Of a stretch of 11,494 nucleotides of DNA, positions 1 to 6,836 are shown in pieces. Origin of the DNA: Candidatus Methanomethylicus sp. (lineage in GTDB: Archaea > Thermoproteota > Methanomethylicia > Methanomethylicales > Methanomethylicaceae); NCBI GenBank assembly GCA_028683025.1, contig JAJRAB010000049.1:1-11494 (forward strand). Direction: 5' to 3'. The notes below the pieces were generated by a model. The model was not told the origin of the DNA, did not search any database, and saw nothing but the letters and a program-made list of their open reading frames with translations. Numbering within the stretch: the stretch's first letter is position 1; every line of letters starts with the position of its first letter. The position numbers were made by a program, and so were the translations under genes.

Positions 1-1538
1 TTCCACTTCTGAAACTCCACAAAGGGCACATCTATTTCAACTCAGCTGTGCTGGAGGCTGTATTCACCTACAATCCCCGATTCTCCAGGACAAAGGAGCT
101 GCTGAACTACTTCCCGGAGAAGGATCAGGAAAGGATAGCCAACGCTAAGACAAAAGTGCTGAAGCGCCTCTGGTCTGAAGTAAGGATAGCGTTCAAGGAT
201 TCGGATGGGATGATAACCAAGACCTACAAAGCCTACGATAAATGGGCTGTCTCCTTCCTGGAACAGATGAAGCGCTACGACGGGTTGGACTTGACAAAGC
301 TTACCAACGAGGAGCTTTACTCCGAGTACCAGACGATGGTGGCTGCATTCCTCAAGCACTTCCGGCTAATACGCTACGGCATGGTCACCCACAGCATAGG
401 CATGAACCTTTTCGTGAAGAGATGGCTCTATGATTGGCTTGATGACAGGTCTGGAGCCTACTATTCCAGCCTTCTCTCTGGTCTTCCAGACAACAAAACC
501 ATCACAACCAACAATGCGCTGGTTGTTCTGGCCAGAACCGTGAGGAACGACCAAGGAATCATGCGCGCCATCAATTCCAGCCCATCTGCGAATTTCCTCA
601 CTGAGCTGAGGACCAGTGCGAACTCGTCCATGAAGGATATGAACTCCAGGTTCAGCGAATTCCTTAGGGGATATGGCCACAGATCGCACACTAGAGAGCT
701 CTTCTATCCCCGCTGGTCTGATGATCCAACCCTCGTTGTTGATATCCTCAGATCCCTTGCCAACTCCCCCGATATTGACGTCGAAAGCCTTGAAAAGGAG
801 AAACTGGAGAAGCGCATCGCTGCCGAGAAGGAAATCCTGAGCAGAATTTCAAAGCTCCACTGGGGATTTTTCAAGAGGATCCTCTTCAAGACCATCCTCA
901 ATTATGCCCAGATCTATCTCCAATTCCGGGAAAACCAGCGCTTTTATCTCGATCATATCCTGTTCCGCCAGCGGAGGCTTTTCATGGAATACGGTCGCAG
1001 GTTTGCCGCCCAAAGCTTATTGGTAGAGCAGAATGACATATTCTTCCTTTCCAAGGAGGAGGTGTTCCAGATGGCCCGTGGCGACCTCCCTGATATGAAG
1101 GTTGAGATAACCTCCCGTAGGGGCACCTTCGACAAATATGCGGGCAAGCTCCCGCCCAAATTCCTTAGGGGCAAAACCGAATTCGACGACACCCTAGTCC
1201 ACGAACCGGACGCTGTGAAGGTCATAGGAACCTCAGCCAGCCCAGGCATCTCGACAGGAATCATAAGGGTCGTCGAATCGATCAATGAGCTGTCGCTCGT
1301 GGAGACCAATGATATCCTGGTAACATCAAACACCGACCCTGGCTGGACTCCGGTGTTCTCAAAGCTAGGCGGGCTGATAATAGAAACCGGAGGCATCCTT
1401 TCACACGGTGCTGTGGTCTCGAGGGAATACGGGATCCCTGCAGTTACGGCAGTCAAGAACGCGAAACAGATATTCAGGACTGGCCAGAAAGTAACTATAG
1501 ACGGAAATGATGGAACCATTTTCATACATAAGGAATAA
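1..1538 (+). CDS. PEP-utilizing phosphotransferase, rifampin-phosphotransferase-like, 5' end outside window
   Basis: The reading frame is open to the window's left edge: codons from base 3 read on without a stop into GTG at 48, with protein-like residues (a YFN motif at 33-41), so GTG 48 is not the start. About 511 residues are visible. Bases 3 to about 1200 encode a large, mostly helical region with a GHRSH motif at 675-689 and a PRW motif at 708-716. Bases 1220-1535 encode the swivelling phospho-histidine domain: TDPGW at 1333-1347, then GG-x-LSHG with the catalytic His codon at 1404-1406, then REYGIP. The protein ends about 45 residues after this His, so the PEP/pyruvate TIM barrel of true PEP synthase or PPDK is absent. 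That order (ATP-grasp, helical substrate domain, C-terminal His domain) is that of rifampin phosphotransferases, which move a phosphate from ATP through His to an acceptor. The ATP-grasp domain should lie just upstream. The acceptor is unknown. The next gene starts 11 bases later, so they are probably one operon. Confidence 0.88.
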   Translation, partial: PLLKLHKGHIYFNSAVLEAVFTYNPRFSRTKELLNYFPEKDQERIANAKTKVLKRLWSEVRIAFKDSDGMITKTYKAYDKWAVSFLEQMKRYDGLDLTKLTNEELYSEYQTMVAAFLKHFRLIRYGMVTHSIGMNLFVKRWLYDWLDDRSGAYYSSLLSGLPDNKTITTNNALVVLARTVRNDQGIMRAINSSPSANFLTELRTSANSSMKDMNSRFSEFLRGYGHRSHTRELFYPRWSDDPTLVVDILRSLANSPDIDVESLEKEKLEKRIAAEKEILSRISKLHWGFFKRILFKTILNYAQIYLQFRENQRFYLDHILFRQRRLFMEYGRRFAAQSLLVEQNDIFFLSKEEVFQMARGDLPDMKVEITSRRGTFDKYAGKLPPKFLRGKTEFDDTLVHEPDAVKVIGTSASPGISTGIIRVVESINELSLVETNDILVTSNTDPGWTPVFSKLGGLIIETGGILSHGAVVSREYGIPAVTAVKNAKQIFRTGQKVTIDGNDGTIFIHKE

Positions 1539-1549
1539 TTTGCTAATGG

Positions 1550-2476
1550 ATGACCTGTATGATTTCAACCACAGACAAACTCCATGAGATGGGGGGCCTT
1601 GAAGAATGGAGCGAGAGCTTCTATTTCAGCTTCTATGACCACCCAAGTGGCATATTTGCCTTCCTCCGGGTCGGCCTGAAACCAAACAAAGGAGAAAAGG
1701 AGATGTTCTGTTTCCTCCTGATGCCAGACGGAACTTTCATAGGCACCAAGGATCAAGCCCCATTCGATAACACAGATTTGGCAGCTAAGGGGCTCAAGTT
1801 CTCTCTTCTGGAGCCAGAGAAAAAGTGGAACCTGTCCTTCAGTGGCCGCCTCCCCAGATACGGGGCGGGTGTCCCAAAGCTTGAAGACGTGGCGTTTTCC
1901 GTTGACTATCAAGCATTGAACCCCATGTTCAACTATCGGGAATGCGTAAGCGGAGAAAAGGAGATGATCTCCAGCAGCATTGCGTCTGAACACCTCGAGC
2001 AGTACGGTCGGTTGAAGGGCCAGCTCAAGATAGGCAAAACGCCATATGCCATCGATGGTATGGGCGAGAGGGACCATTCATGGGGCGTAAGGGACTGGAA
2101 CGCCGCAAAGATGTGGATGTGGATAAACTGCCAGTTTTCTGAAAACTTGGCTTTTAATGTAACAAAACTTACAGTTGAGGGCGGGGATGTGGATGCTGGC
2201 TACATATTCATGGGAGGAAGAAACATTCCCATTTTGTCCGTCGATGCCCTTACTGATTATGATAGCAATGGCGGGCCAGCAAAGCTCTCCATGGAAATGA
2301 CTGACAAGGAAGGGAAAAAGCATAGAGTGGAAGCAGTTGTATTGCGAACTGCAACTCTGCCGTTTCCCAGCAGGGACGGCAAGAACCTATCGATCCTATA
2401 TGAGCCGCTGGCAAAATATACAATGGATGGTCAGACAGGCTACGGCGTGGCAGAATACCTGATAAGGAAGCATTAA
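1550..2476 (+). CDS. CrtC/DUF7064-like lipocalin-type protein of unknown function
   Basis: A 308-residue soluble protein with no signal peptide or membrane segment. Its beta-rich composition and the block GMGERDHSWGVRDW (residues 170-183) are what I recall of the DUF7064/DUF7065 and hydroxyneurosporene-synthase/AttH-like lipocalin fold proteins. The N-terminal part has Y-x-F-YD and a PDG turn, also typical. These folds bind or act on hydrophobic molecules such as terpenoids or steroids, but no activity can be read from the sequence. It follows the PEP-utilizing enzyme by 11 bases, which suggests co-transcription and a shared substrate. The start is uncertain: ATG 1550 has no clear ribosome site, while ATG 1559 (three codons in) has GGATGA at 1548-1553 five bases before it. 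The family assignment is from memory of motifs, not a search. Confidence 0.8.
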   Translation: MTCMISTTDKLHEMGGLEEWSESFYFSFYDHPSGIFAFLRVGLKPNKGEKEMFCFLLMPDGTFIGTKDQAPFDNTDLAAKGLKFSLLEPEKKWNLSFSGRLPRYGAGVPKLEDVAFSVDYQALNPMFNYRECVSGEKEMISSSIASEHLEQYGRLKGQLKIGKTPYAIDGMGERDHSWGVRDWNAAKMWMWINCQFSENLAFNVTKLTVEGGDVDAGYIFMGGRNIPILSVDALTDYDSNGGPAKLSMEMTDKEGKKHRVEAVVLRTATLPFPSRDGKNLSILYEPLAKYTMDGQTGYGVAEYLIRKH

Positions 2477-2521
2477 CTTTCTTTAGTGAATGAAAAATGG
2501 TGCCCGATCATTGTCTGCACT

Positions 2522-2527
2522 GGTGAT
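2522..2527 (+). promoter_or_regulatory. Ribosome binding site deciding a TTG start
   Basis: GGTGAT, complementary to the archaeal 16S rRNA 3' end, lies five bases before TTG 2533. The overlapping GTG 2523 and ATG 2526 are in another frame that stops within a few codons, so TTG is the best start for the asparagine-synthase-like gene. Confidence 0.65.
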
Positions 2528-2532
2528 GGTAG

Positions 2533-3522
2533 TTGGGATTTGACAGCGAAACTGAAGCGATATGCTCGGAGATCAGGAGCATCCTCAACCGCGCTGTGGA
2601 GAGGAGCATGGAAGGCAATCATGTCGGCATACTGCTCTCAGGTGGATTGGACACTAGCGTAATAGCTGCAATTGCCAGCAAATATGGGCGCCCTCCCGCC
2701 TACACCATAGCTTTGAAGAATGCCCCTGCCTCGGACATCGAATACTCATCGCTCGTAGCCCGGACCTTCGGTCTTGATCATTCTATTAAATACCTGTACG
2801 AAGCGGACATTTTTGCGCTTCTTCCTTCTGTAATCAAAGTCCTCAAAACATTTGATCCCATGGATGTAAGGAACAGCATGGTGATCTACGCCGGGCTGCT
2901 ATCGGCCAAAGAAGACGGCATAACAGCAATGATCACTGGTGACGGCTCGGACGAGCTTATGGCAGGCTACAGCTACTTCTTTGCAATGGACGAAAAAAAG
3001 ATGGTATCCGCACAGAAGAAGCTCTGGGAAATCATGTATTTCTCATCAGTTCCGCTTGCCGAGTCCCTTTCCATGAACGCAAGGCTCCCGTTCCTAGATG
3101 ACGATTTCAAGACATTTGCCATGACCTTGGATCCCAAATTCAAAGTTGGAACTGAGGATGGACGTACCCACGGCAAGCTCGTCCTCCGGAAGGCCTACGA
3201 GGCAATCCTTCCCCCCGAGGTGCTTTGGAGGGCAAAGACCCCCATAGAGCATGGTTCGGGAAGCACCACCCTCCCCCAATTCTTCGCCTTAAAAATGACT
3301 GATGAAACCTTCAATGAGAAGAAGGTTTTCTACAAGAAGACCGATGGAGTTACGATCAGGGATAAAGAGCACCTGGCGTATTACGAAATTTTCAGAAGCG
3401 AGTTGGGACCTGTGCAGGCAGCTAAAGATGGATACCGCTGCCCCGAGTGCGGTTCAGCTGTCTTGGAAGGCACATCTTTCTGCCGCACCTGCGGCGCTTA
3501 TCCAATAAAACCTCCTACTTAA
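2533..3522 (+). CDS. Asparagine-synthase-type PP-loop ATPase with C-terminal zinc ribbon
   Basis: A 329-residue protein matching only the synthetase half of asparagine synthetase B. The ATP-pyrophosphatase loop SGGLDTS is at residues 36-42, and the second family motif GDGSDELMAGY at 136-146. An AsnB protein would carry an N-terminal glutaminase domain with Cys at position 2; here the PP-loop is only 35 residues from the start, so the enzyme must use free ammonia, a separate glutaminase, or another nucleophile. The C-terminus carries a rubredoxin-like zinc knuckle: C303-x2-C306-x10-C317-x2-C320. The family adenylates a carboxylate and then amidates it; the substrate here is not evident. TTG start is chosen by GGTGAT at 2522-2527. 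The gene lies 56 bases after the lipocalin-like gene on the same strand, and its TAA sits within a TTAA shared with the convergent ferredoxin gene. Confidence is high for the fold, low for asparagine as product. Confidence 0.85.
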   Translation: MGFDSETEAICSEIRSILNRAVERSMEGNHVGILLSGGLDTSVIAAIASKYGRPPAYTIALKNAPASDIEYSSLVARTFGLDHSIKYLYEADIFALLPSVIKVLKTFDPMDVRNSMVIYAGLLSAKEDGITAMITGDGSDELMAGYSYFFAMDEKKMVSAQKKLWEIMYFSSVPLAESLSMNARLPFLDDDFKTFAMTLDPKFKVGTEDGRTHGKLVLRKAYEAILPPEVLWRAKTPIEHGSGSTTLPQFFALKMTDETFNEKKVFYKKTDGVTIRDKEHLAYYEIFRSELGPVQAAKDGYRCPECGSAVLEGTSFCRTCGAYPIKPPT

Positions 3523-3782
3523 CTCCAGCTAACCGAGATTGCCTTCTCCGGGCAGACTTCAACGCACTTCAGACACTTATTGCAGAGGGAGGTCCAGACT
3601 GCCGTGATGCGCCATTGCTTGGGGTCAATTGGATCCTGCTCAACTCCTACTGGCTCATGAATTATGAAGATTGCAGGATCACAGGCTTTCATGCATTTGG
3701 TGCAGTCACGCGGATCCACCTTCCCATGTTCTCCGCATTTGGCATAGTCTATGGTTACCTTCGGGCTTTTCTTGGGGAACAT
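3519..3782 (-). CDS. Dicluster 4Fe-4S ferredoxin
   Basis: A protein of 87 residues from ATG 3782, or 88 from the TTG just before it. The C-terminal cluster motif is classic, C-x2-C-x2-C-x3-CP (C68, C71, C74, C78, counted from the TTG). The first cluster is unusual: C17-x10-C28-x2-C31-x3-C35, so the first ligand is separated by a ten-residue insertion and an Asp-Pro follows the last Cys. It should be a small cytoplasmic electron carrier. The upstream gene's TGA overlaps the ATG (TGATG at 3784-3780), and GAGGGGG at 3791-3797 lies eight bases before the ATG, so translation is coupled to the larger iron-sulfur protein. The two are probably partners in one redox reaction. The stop codon shares the palindrome TTAA with the convergent asparagine-synthase-like gene. 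Confidence 0.85.
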   Translation of the reverse strand: MFPKKSPKVTIDYAKCGEHGKVDPRDCTKCMKACDPAIFIIHEPVGVEQDPIDPKQWRITAVWTSLCNKCLKCVEVCPEKAISVSWS

Positions 3783-4651
3783 CAATAGATCCCCCTCAAT
3801 CCCGGAATGCTTTCCCTTGGCACAATTTCAAGAGCATCATGCTTGCAGGCGTGGCGACAGATGCCGCACCCCCAGCACTTCATTGGATCAACGATCACTC
3901 TCTTTAGGGAGGGGACAAGCTTGAGCGATCCGAATTGGCATTTCTGGACACACATCCCGCACGCCTGGCACTTATCCGGATTGACTTTGATGGCATACTC
4001 CGACTTGTAGACTGTATGAAGCCCAAAATCGCTCCTTAGCCTCATACCGCCGCACTCAGGATTCTCACAGGAACAAATGGCATTAATGTAGGGAACTGGC
4101 TGGAACCATACCGAGGCTATGTAACCTCTCTTGTTATGCTTCTCTATCCGTTCAATGGCTTCTTCTCGGCTGATTTTGTACTGGAGATTCTGGGGTATGA
4201 ACCTTGGCAGCTTCTCAATAACCCCTGAGAGCTGACCGAAGTTAATGCAACAACACTCCTTAATCCCCCGCTGCATCCACCTGCACATGCAATAATTTTC
4301 TATTATTGGTTCGGCAGCCAGATTGCCCAATATTACTTTGGCATCCTCAAGAGGAATGACTTGGCCAAAATGGCCATCCCCCCGAACCGCCTTCCGGTTC
4401 TTGGAGTCACTATGGATCATCTTCTCGGCATTCCATTTCAGCAATTTACCAATTATGGGCATTTGCAGCTTGTAGCCCAGATCTATGGATGAAAAACCCA
4501 TGATCTTTCGTATGTAGATATTCTCAAAATTCCTCCATTGTTCCGTTAGGTACTCCCTGGCCAGTAGGCTATCAGCCAGCTCATTGGAATAATTCTTTGC
4601 ATTCATGTACCACTTTCCGCCAGCACCATGTTTCATGCACCATTGGCACAT
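3782..4651 (-). CDS. Cys-rich iron-sulfur protein with C-terminal 2[4Fe-4S] domain
   Basis: A 289-residue protein. The C-terminus is a bacterial-type dicluster ferredoxin domain: C228-x2-C231-x2-C234-x3-C238 and C259-x2-C262-x2-C265-x3-C269. Before it are further conserved-looking cysteines: C2 and C5 (MCQWC), C121-x-C123 followed by R124, C133-C134-C135, and C193-x-C195-x4-C200. The order CxCR, a CC/CL segment, an ISREEA helix, then a C-x-C cluster resembles a family of archaeal and bacterial 4Fe-4S proteins that I recall with VCPCR and ICNCC motifs, and these could bind one more cluster or a metal. There is no signal peptide, so it is cytoplasmic. The start is supported by GGGAGGG at 4659-4665, seven bases before the ATG. 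It is coupled to the downstream ferredoxin. The redox partner and substrate are unknown. Confidence 0.85.
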   Translation of the reverse strand: MCQWCMKHGAGGKWYMNAKNYSNELADSLLAREYLTEQWRNFENIYIRKIMGFSSIDLGYKLQMPIIGKLLKWNAEKMIHSDSKNRKAVRGDGHFGQVIPLEDAKVILGNLAAEPIIENYCMCRWMQRGIKECCCINFGQLSGVIEKLPRFIPQNLQYKISREEAIERIEKHNKRGYIASVWFQPVPYINAICSCENPECGGMRLRSDFGLHTVYKSEYAIKVNPDKCQACGMCVQKCQFGSLKLVPSLKRVIVDPMKCWGCGICRHACKHDALEIVPRESIPGLRGIY

Positions 4652-4783
4652 TTTCCAACCCTCCCAGATCAGGACGTTGATTCATTGGTTCTTCCCTTTT
4701 CCCCTTTGATGTAATAAGCATTTCAACTTGCATCCGCCAATGGAACCATACAGTTGATCTTTGGCAACCCCCCCCATTTTATC

Positions 4784-4797
4784 AAAATAAAAAAAAC
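4784..4797 (-). terminator. Oligo-T terminator after the HEAT-like gene
   Basis: On the minus strand, starting 14 bases after the stop codon at 4810, the DNA reads eight Ts, an A, then four Ts. Archaeal RNA polymerase stops at such T-rich tracts without needing a hairpin. A run of eight Cs follows at 4768-4775 (plus strand); both runs are prone to sequencing error but lie outside any gene. Confidence 0.55.
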
Positions 4798-4809
4798 AAG
4801 CTTGACCTG

Positions 4810-5442
4810 TCACTCCTGACTGCAAGGTACCCCTGTGATTTTAAAGAATTCTGTCGCCTCTTTCCTTACCTTTGAGCTCTTGCTTCCCTGAAGCTCATGG
4901 GCCATCTTCACGATTCTCTCCTTGTCTCCCTGGCTGATTTCATCAAAATACTTTGAGAATGATATCATGGCATTCGCTTGGACCAGCTCTTTATGCTTGT
5001 ACGTGGCGCCATCTAAGTTTAGGAGTCTCTCTGTTACCCTTCCTGCTTGCCCTGGCTTTGCCCTTGCTACCTTGTGGGCTACATATGCTACATGGCAGGC
5101 TGGCACGAGAGCGTCTCCCTGCAGGATGCCAAAAAAATGATTAAACAAGCCGTCGAATTTCCCTTCCACATCAACCTTTGATAGATTCGCCAGGATATGG
5201 ATGGCATAGAAAACAAAAGTGTTGTTGCCAGATTTCAGCAGTTTCTTGAAAAACTCCCACTTTTCATAAAGGGCTTCAGGTCTCTCCTCGCTGATGACAA
5301 ATGCCACCTTGAAATTTTTATAACGGACTGGGCACTTCATATTCATAAGACCCTCCAAAAGCACAGCTAGGGCTCGCTTATCACTTGCTGCCTTTTGAGC
5401 CATAGCTTCCAATTCAGGTGTTCTAGCTTCCAAATCAAGCAT
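4810..5442 (-). CDS. Alpha-helical HEAT/ARM-like repeat protein, function unknown
   Basis: A 210-residue, almost wholly helical protein with no membrane segment or metal motif. Paired amphipathic helices of 30-40 residues, for example around residues 30-70, 75-105, 108-140 and 150-190, look like HEAT/ARM solenoid repeats, but no repeat is sharp enough to name a family. Such proteins usually serve as protein-binding scaffolds. ATG 5442 is the start: a TATA-like element at 5468-5478 lies 26-36 bases upstream and there is no ribosome site, so the mRNA is probably leaderless. It is divergently arranged with the DUF7000-like gene. A T-rich terminator follows it, so it is a single-gene unit separate from the iron-sulfur pair downstream. 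The product is unrecognised beyond the fold guess. Confidence 0.75.
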   Translation of the reverse strand: MLDLEARTPELEAMAQKAASDKRALAVLLEGLMNMKCPVRYKNFKVAFVISEERPEALYEKWEFFKKLLKSGNNTFVFYAIHILANLSKVDVEGKFDGLFNHFFGILQGDALVPACHVAYVAHKVARAKPGQAGRVTERLLNLDGATYKHKELVQANAMISFSKYFDEISQGDKERIVKMAHELQGSKSSKVRKEATEFFKITGVPCSQE

Positions 5443-5467
5443 AGTGTAAAACTAGTTCCTAAAATGG

Positions 5468-5478
5468 TAAATATTTTT
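5468..5478 (-). promoter_or_regulatory. TATA box of the HEAT-like gene
   Basis: On the minus strand the element reads AAAAATATTTA and ends 26 bases before ATG 5442, the spacing expected when transcription starts at or next to the start codon. Only position and composition support it. Confidence 0.5.
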
Positions 5479-5519
5479 CTAACACTCTTGATCAGATAAA
5501 AGCAGCTGAAAACAATAGG

Positions 5520-5529
5520 TTATGCTATA
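5520..5529 (+). promoter_or_regulatory. Possible TATA element of the DUF7000-like gene
   Basis: TTATGCTATA lies about 47 bases before ATG 5571. Initiation some 25 bases downstream would give a short leader of about 20 bases that includes the ribosome site at 5559-5564. The match to consensus is moderate. Confidence 0.35.
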
Positions 5530-5570
5530 CCAACCCATTGAAAATTGCCAACTCTGATGGAGGGAATGAC

Positions 5571-6092
5571 ATGGAATCGCTTAATGATTTAATGAATGAG
5601 TATAAGCGGCAGCTCAAAAAGGGCGACATCCAGAGGGCCTACCGGGGGTTCATGGAATATTTTATGGGATTGAGATCTCATCTCGAAAATAATTATCCGG
5701 ATCATATCGTGTCTGGAAGCGTCTATTACGGTTATATGGACATGACCTATTTCTCTTTCTTTCCCGCATCGCTAAAAAAAAGAAAGCTGAAAATTGCAAT
5801 AGTCTTCAACCACGGAACATTCAGATTTGAGGCATGGCTGGCTGGTATAAACAAAACTGTTCAATCGGAATACTGGAAATTATTCAAGGAAAGCGGCTGG
5901 AAAAAATCCTACATGCCGCCAGACATAGAGGGCATCGATTCTATTTTGGAGCAAGTCCTCGTAGAAACCCCTGATTTTGATGATTTGGATAAGCTAACCG
6001 CACAAATAGAGCGTGGAACACTGGAACTCATCAGAGATGTGGATGATTTTCTATCCAAGCATGAGCTACAATCCCAGGCATTTAGAGAATGA
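5571..6092 (+). CDS. DUF7000-like conserved protein
   Basis: A 173-residue soluble protein from ATG 5571. It reads as an N-terminal helix (MNEYKRQLKKGDIQRAYRGF), then SGSVYYGYMDMTYFSFFP, a LKIAIVFNHGTFRFEAWLAG beta segment, and a helical C-terminus. This pattern is what I remember of DUF7000, a family of unknown function seen mostly in Firmicutes, Bacteroidetes and some methanogens. The tract KIAIVFNHGTFRFEAWLAG may form a small alpha/beta core. An in-frame TTG at 5538 would add 11 residues, but GGAGGG at 5559-5564 sits six bases before ATG 5571 and favours the shorter form. It is divergent from the HEAT-like gene and convergent with the metalloprotease-like gene. Its function is unknown and acquisition from bacteria is possible. 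Confidence 0.8.
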   Translation: MESLNDLMNEYKRQLKKGDIQRAYRGFMEYFMGLRSHLENNYPDHIVSGSVYYGYMDMTYFSFFPASLKKRKLKIAIVFNHGTFRFEAWLAGINKTVQSEYWKLFKESGWKKSYMPPDIEGIDSILEQVLVETPDFDDLDKLTAQIERGTLELIRDVDDFLSKHELQSQAFRE

Positions 6093-6156
6093 AACACTGG
6101 TATCTTGAGAAATGAGCCACTCCAGATCCAACCTGCTCATGCAAACCAGAGCAACC

Positions 6157-6165
6157 ATTTTTTCT
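6157..6165 (+). terminator. Oligo-T terminator after the DUF7000-like gene
   Basis: The plus strand carries ATTTTTTCTT about 65 bases after the stop at 6092 and just before the 3' end of the convergent metalloprotease-like gene. It is the only T-rich tract between the two genes. Confidence 0.4.
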
Positions 6166-6173
6166 TGGTGACT

Positions 6174-6704
6174 TCATTTACATTTGACATTCATAGCTGA
6201 TGCAAGCTGCTCCAGTTCTTCATCGTTTATCCATTCTGTCTTTAGATACATGAAAATTCGCGAGTCGCTAAGGCCTAGTCTCCGTGCTTCTTCAACCGTA
6301 TACCGGTAGGCCTCGACCTCGGTTGGTCTTTCTACGTAGCAATAGTTTGCATCAAAAAGATCTTTCCCTTCCATGAATTGCCTGACATGAACAAGTTCAT
6401 GGATTACGTCCAGATAGATATCAGTCTTGTCTCCTTCATTAAGGTATTTGGGGTTGATCATAAGATGCCCGTTTGCCCCGTTAACTCCCATATACCCACC
6501 AACCCAGATGAATTCTATCTTCAAATCGTTTAGCACCTGCTCAGTCTTTTCGCCAAAGATTCCGCGAACAGCCTCAACTTTGTCAAAGCCTTTAAAGTAT
6601 TTGTTGAAAGGGTGCGCCGTACCCATTATACCCTGAAAGCTCGAAAGTCGAAGTACCTTGACTGCCCGGATCGCACCGTTGGTGAGAAGATCAAGACCAT
6701 TCAT
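6174..6704 (-). CDS. HExxH zinc-metalloprotease-like protein
   Basis: A 176-residue cytoplasmic protein. Its central helix is DVIHELVHVRQF, a zinc-binding HExxH site (His102 and His106, with Glu103 as catalytic base). It is followed about 22 residues later by RPTEVEAYRYTVEEARRLG, whose Glu could be the third ligand as in gluzincins. The block VRGIFG and YMGVNGANGH upstream also look conserved. I recall similar small uncharacterised proteins in archaea and bacteria with HELVHVRQ and RPTEIEAYR. The substrate is unknown. ATG 6704 is preferred because GGAGA at 6713-6717 lies eight bases before it; an in-frame TTG at 6719 would add five residues. The gene is monocistronic, convergent with the DUF7000-like gene, and has a roughly 200-base upstream region before the tRNA gene. 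Confidence 0.82.
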   Translation of the reverse strand: MNGLDLLTNGAIRAVKVLRLSSFQGIMGTAHPFNKYFKGFDKVEAVRGIFGEKTEQVLNDLKIEFIWVGGYMGVNGANGHLMINPKYLNEGDKTDIYLDVIHELVHVRQFMEGKDLFDANYCYVERPTEVEAYRYTVEEARRLGLSDSRIFMYLKTEWINDEELEQLASAMNVKCK

Positions 6705-6836
6705 GGCTACGGTCTCCAATTATTATCAATATGCGTAAAATTAGTGAGGCTAATGAGATCCTGCCCCCTCCCCCGAAAAGAAAAGTTCATATTGTGTACT
6801 TGTCCCTAAGCTATTAACTTTTTTTGCCTTAAATAA

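Noticed and set aside
48..50. GTG 48 as start of the PEP-utilizing enzyme
   Set aside because: The frame is open from base 3 and encodes family-like residues upstream, including a YFN motif, so the gene begins before the window.
953..1525. Minus-strand open frame of 190 codons opposite the phospho-His domain
   Set aside because: It is antisense to a strongly conserved domain and has typical shadow composition with no recognisable motif.
1565..2077. Minus-strand open frame of 170 codons opposite the lipocalin-like gene
   Set aside because: The plus-strand frame carries the family motif GERDHSWGVRDW; the antisense frame has no motif or ribosome site.
4768..4797. C8 and A8 runs read as a repeat or frameshift signal
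   Set aside because: They lie between genes; the A run is best explained as an oligo-T terminator on the minus strand and the C run has no partner.
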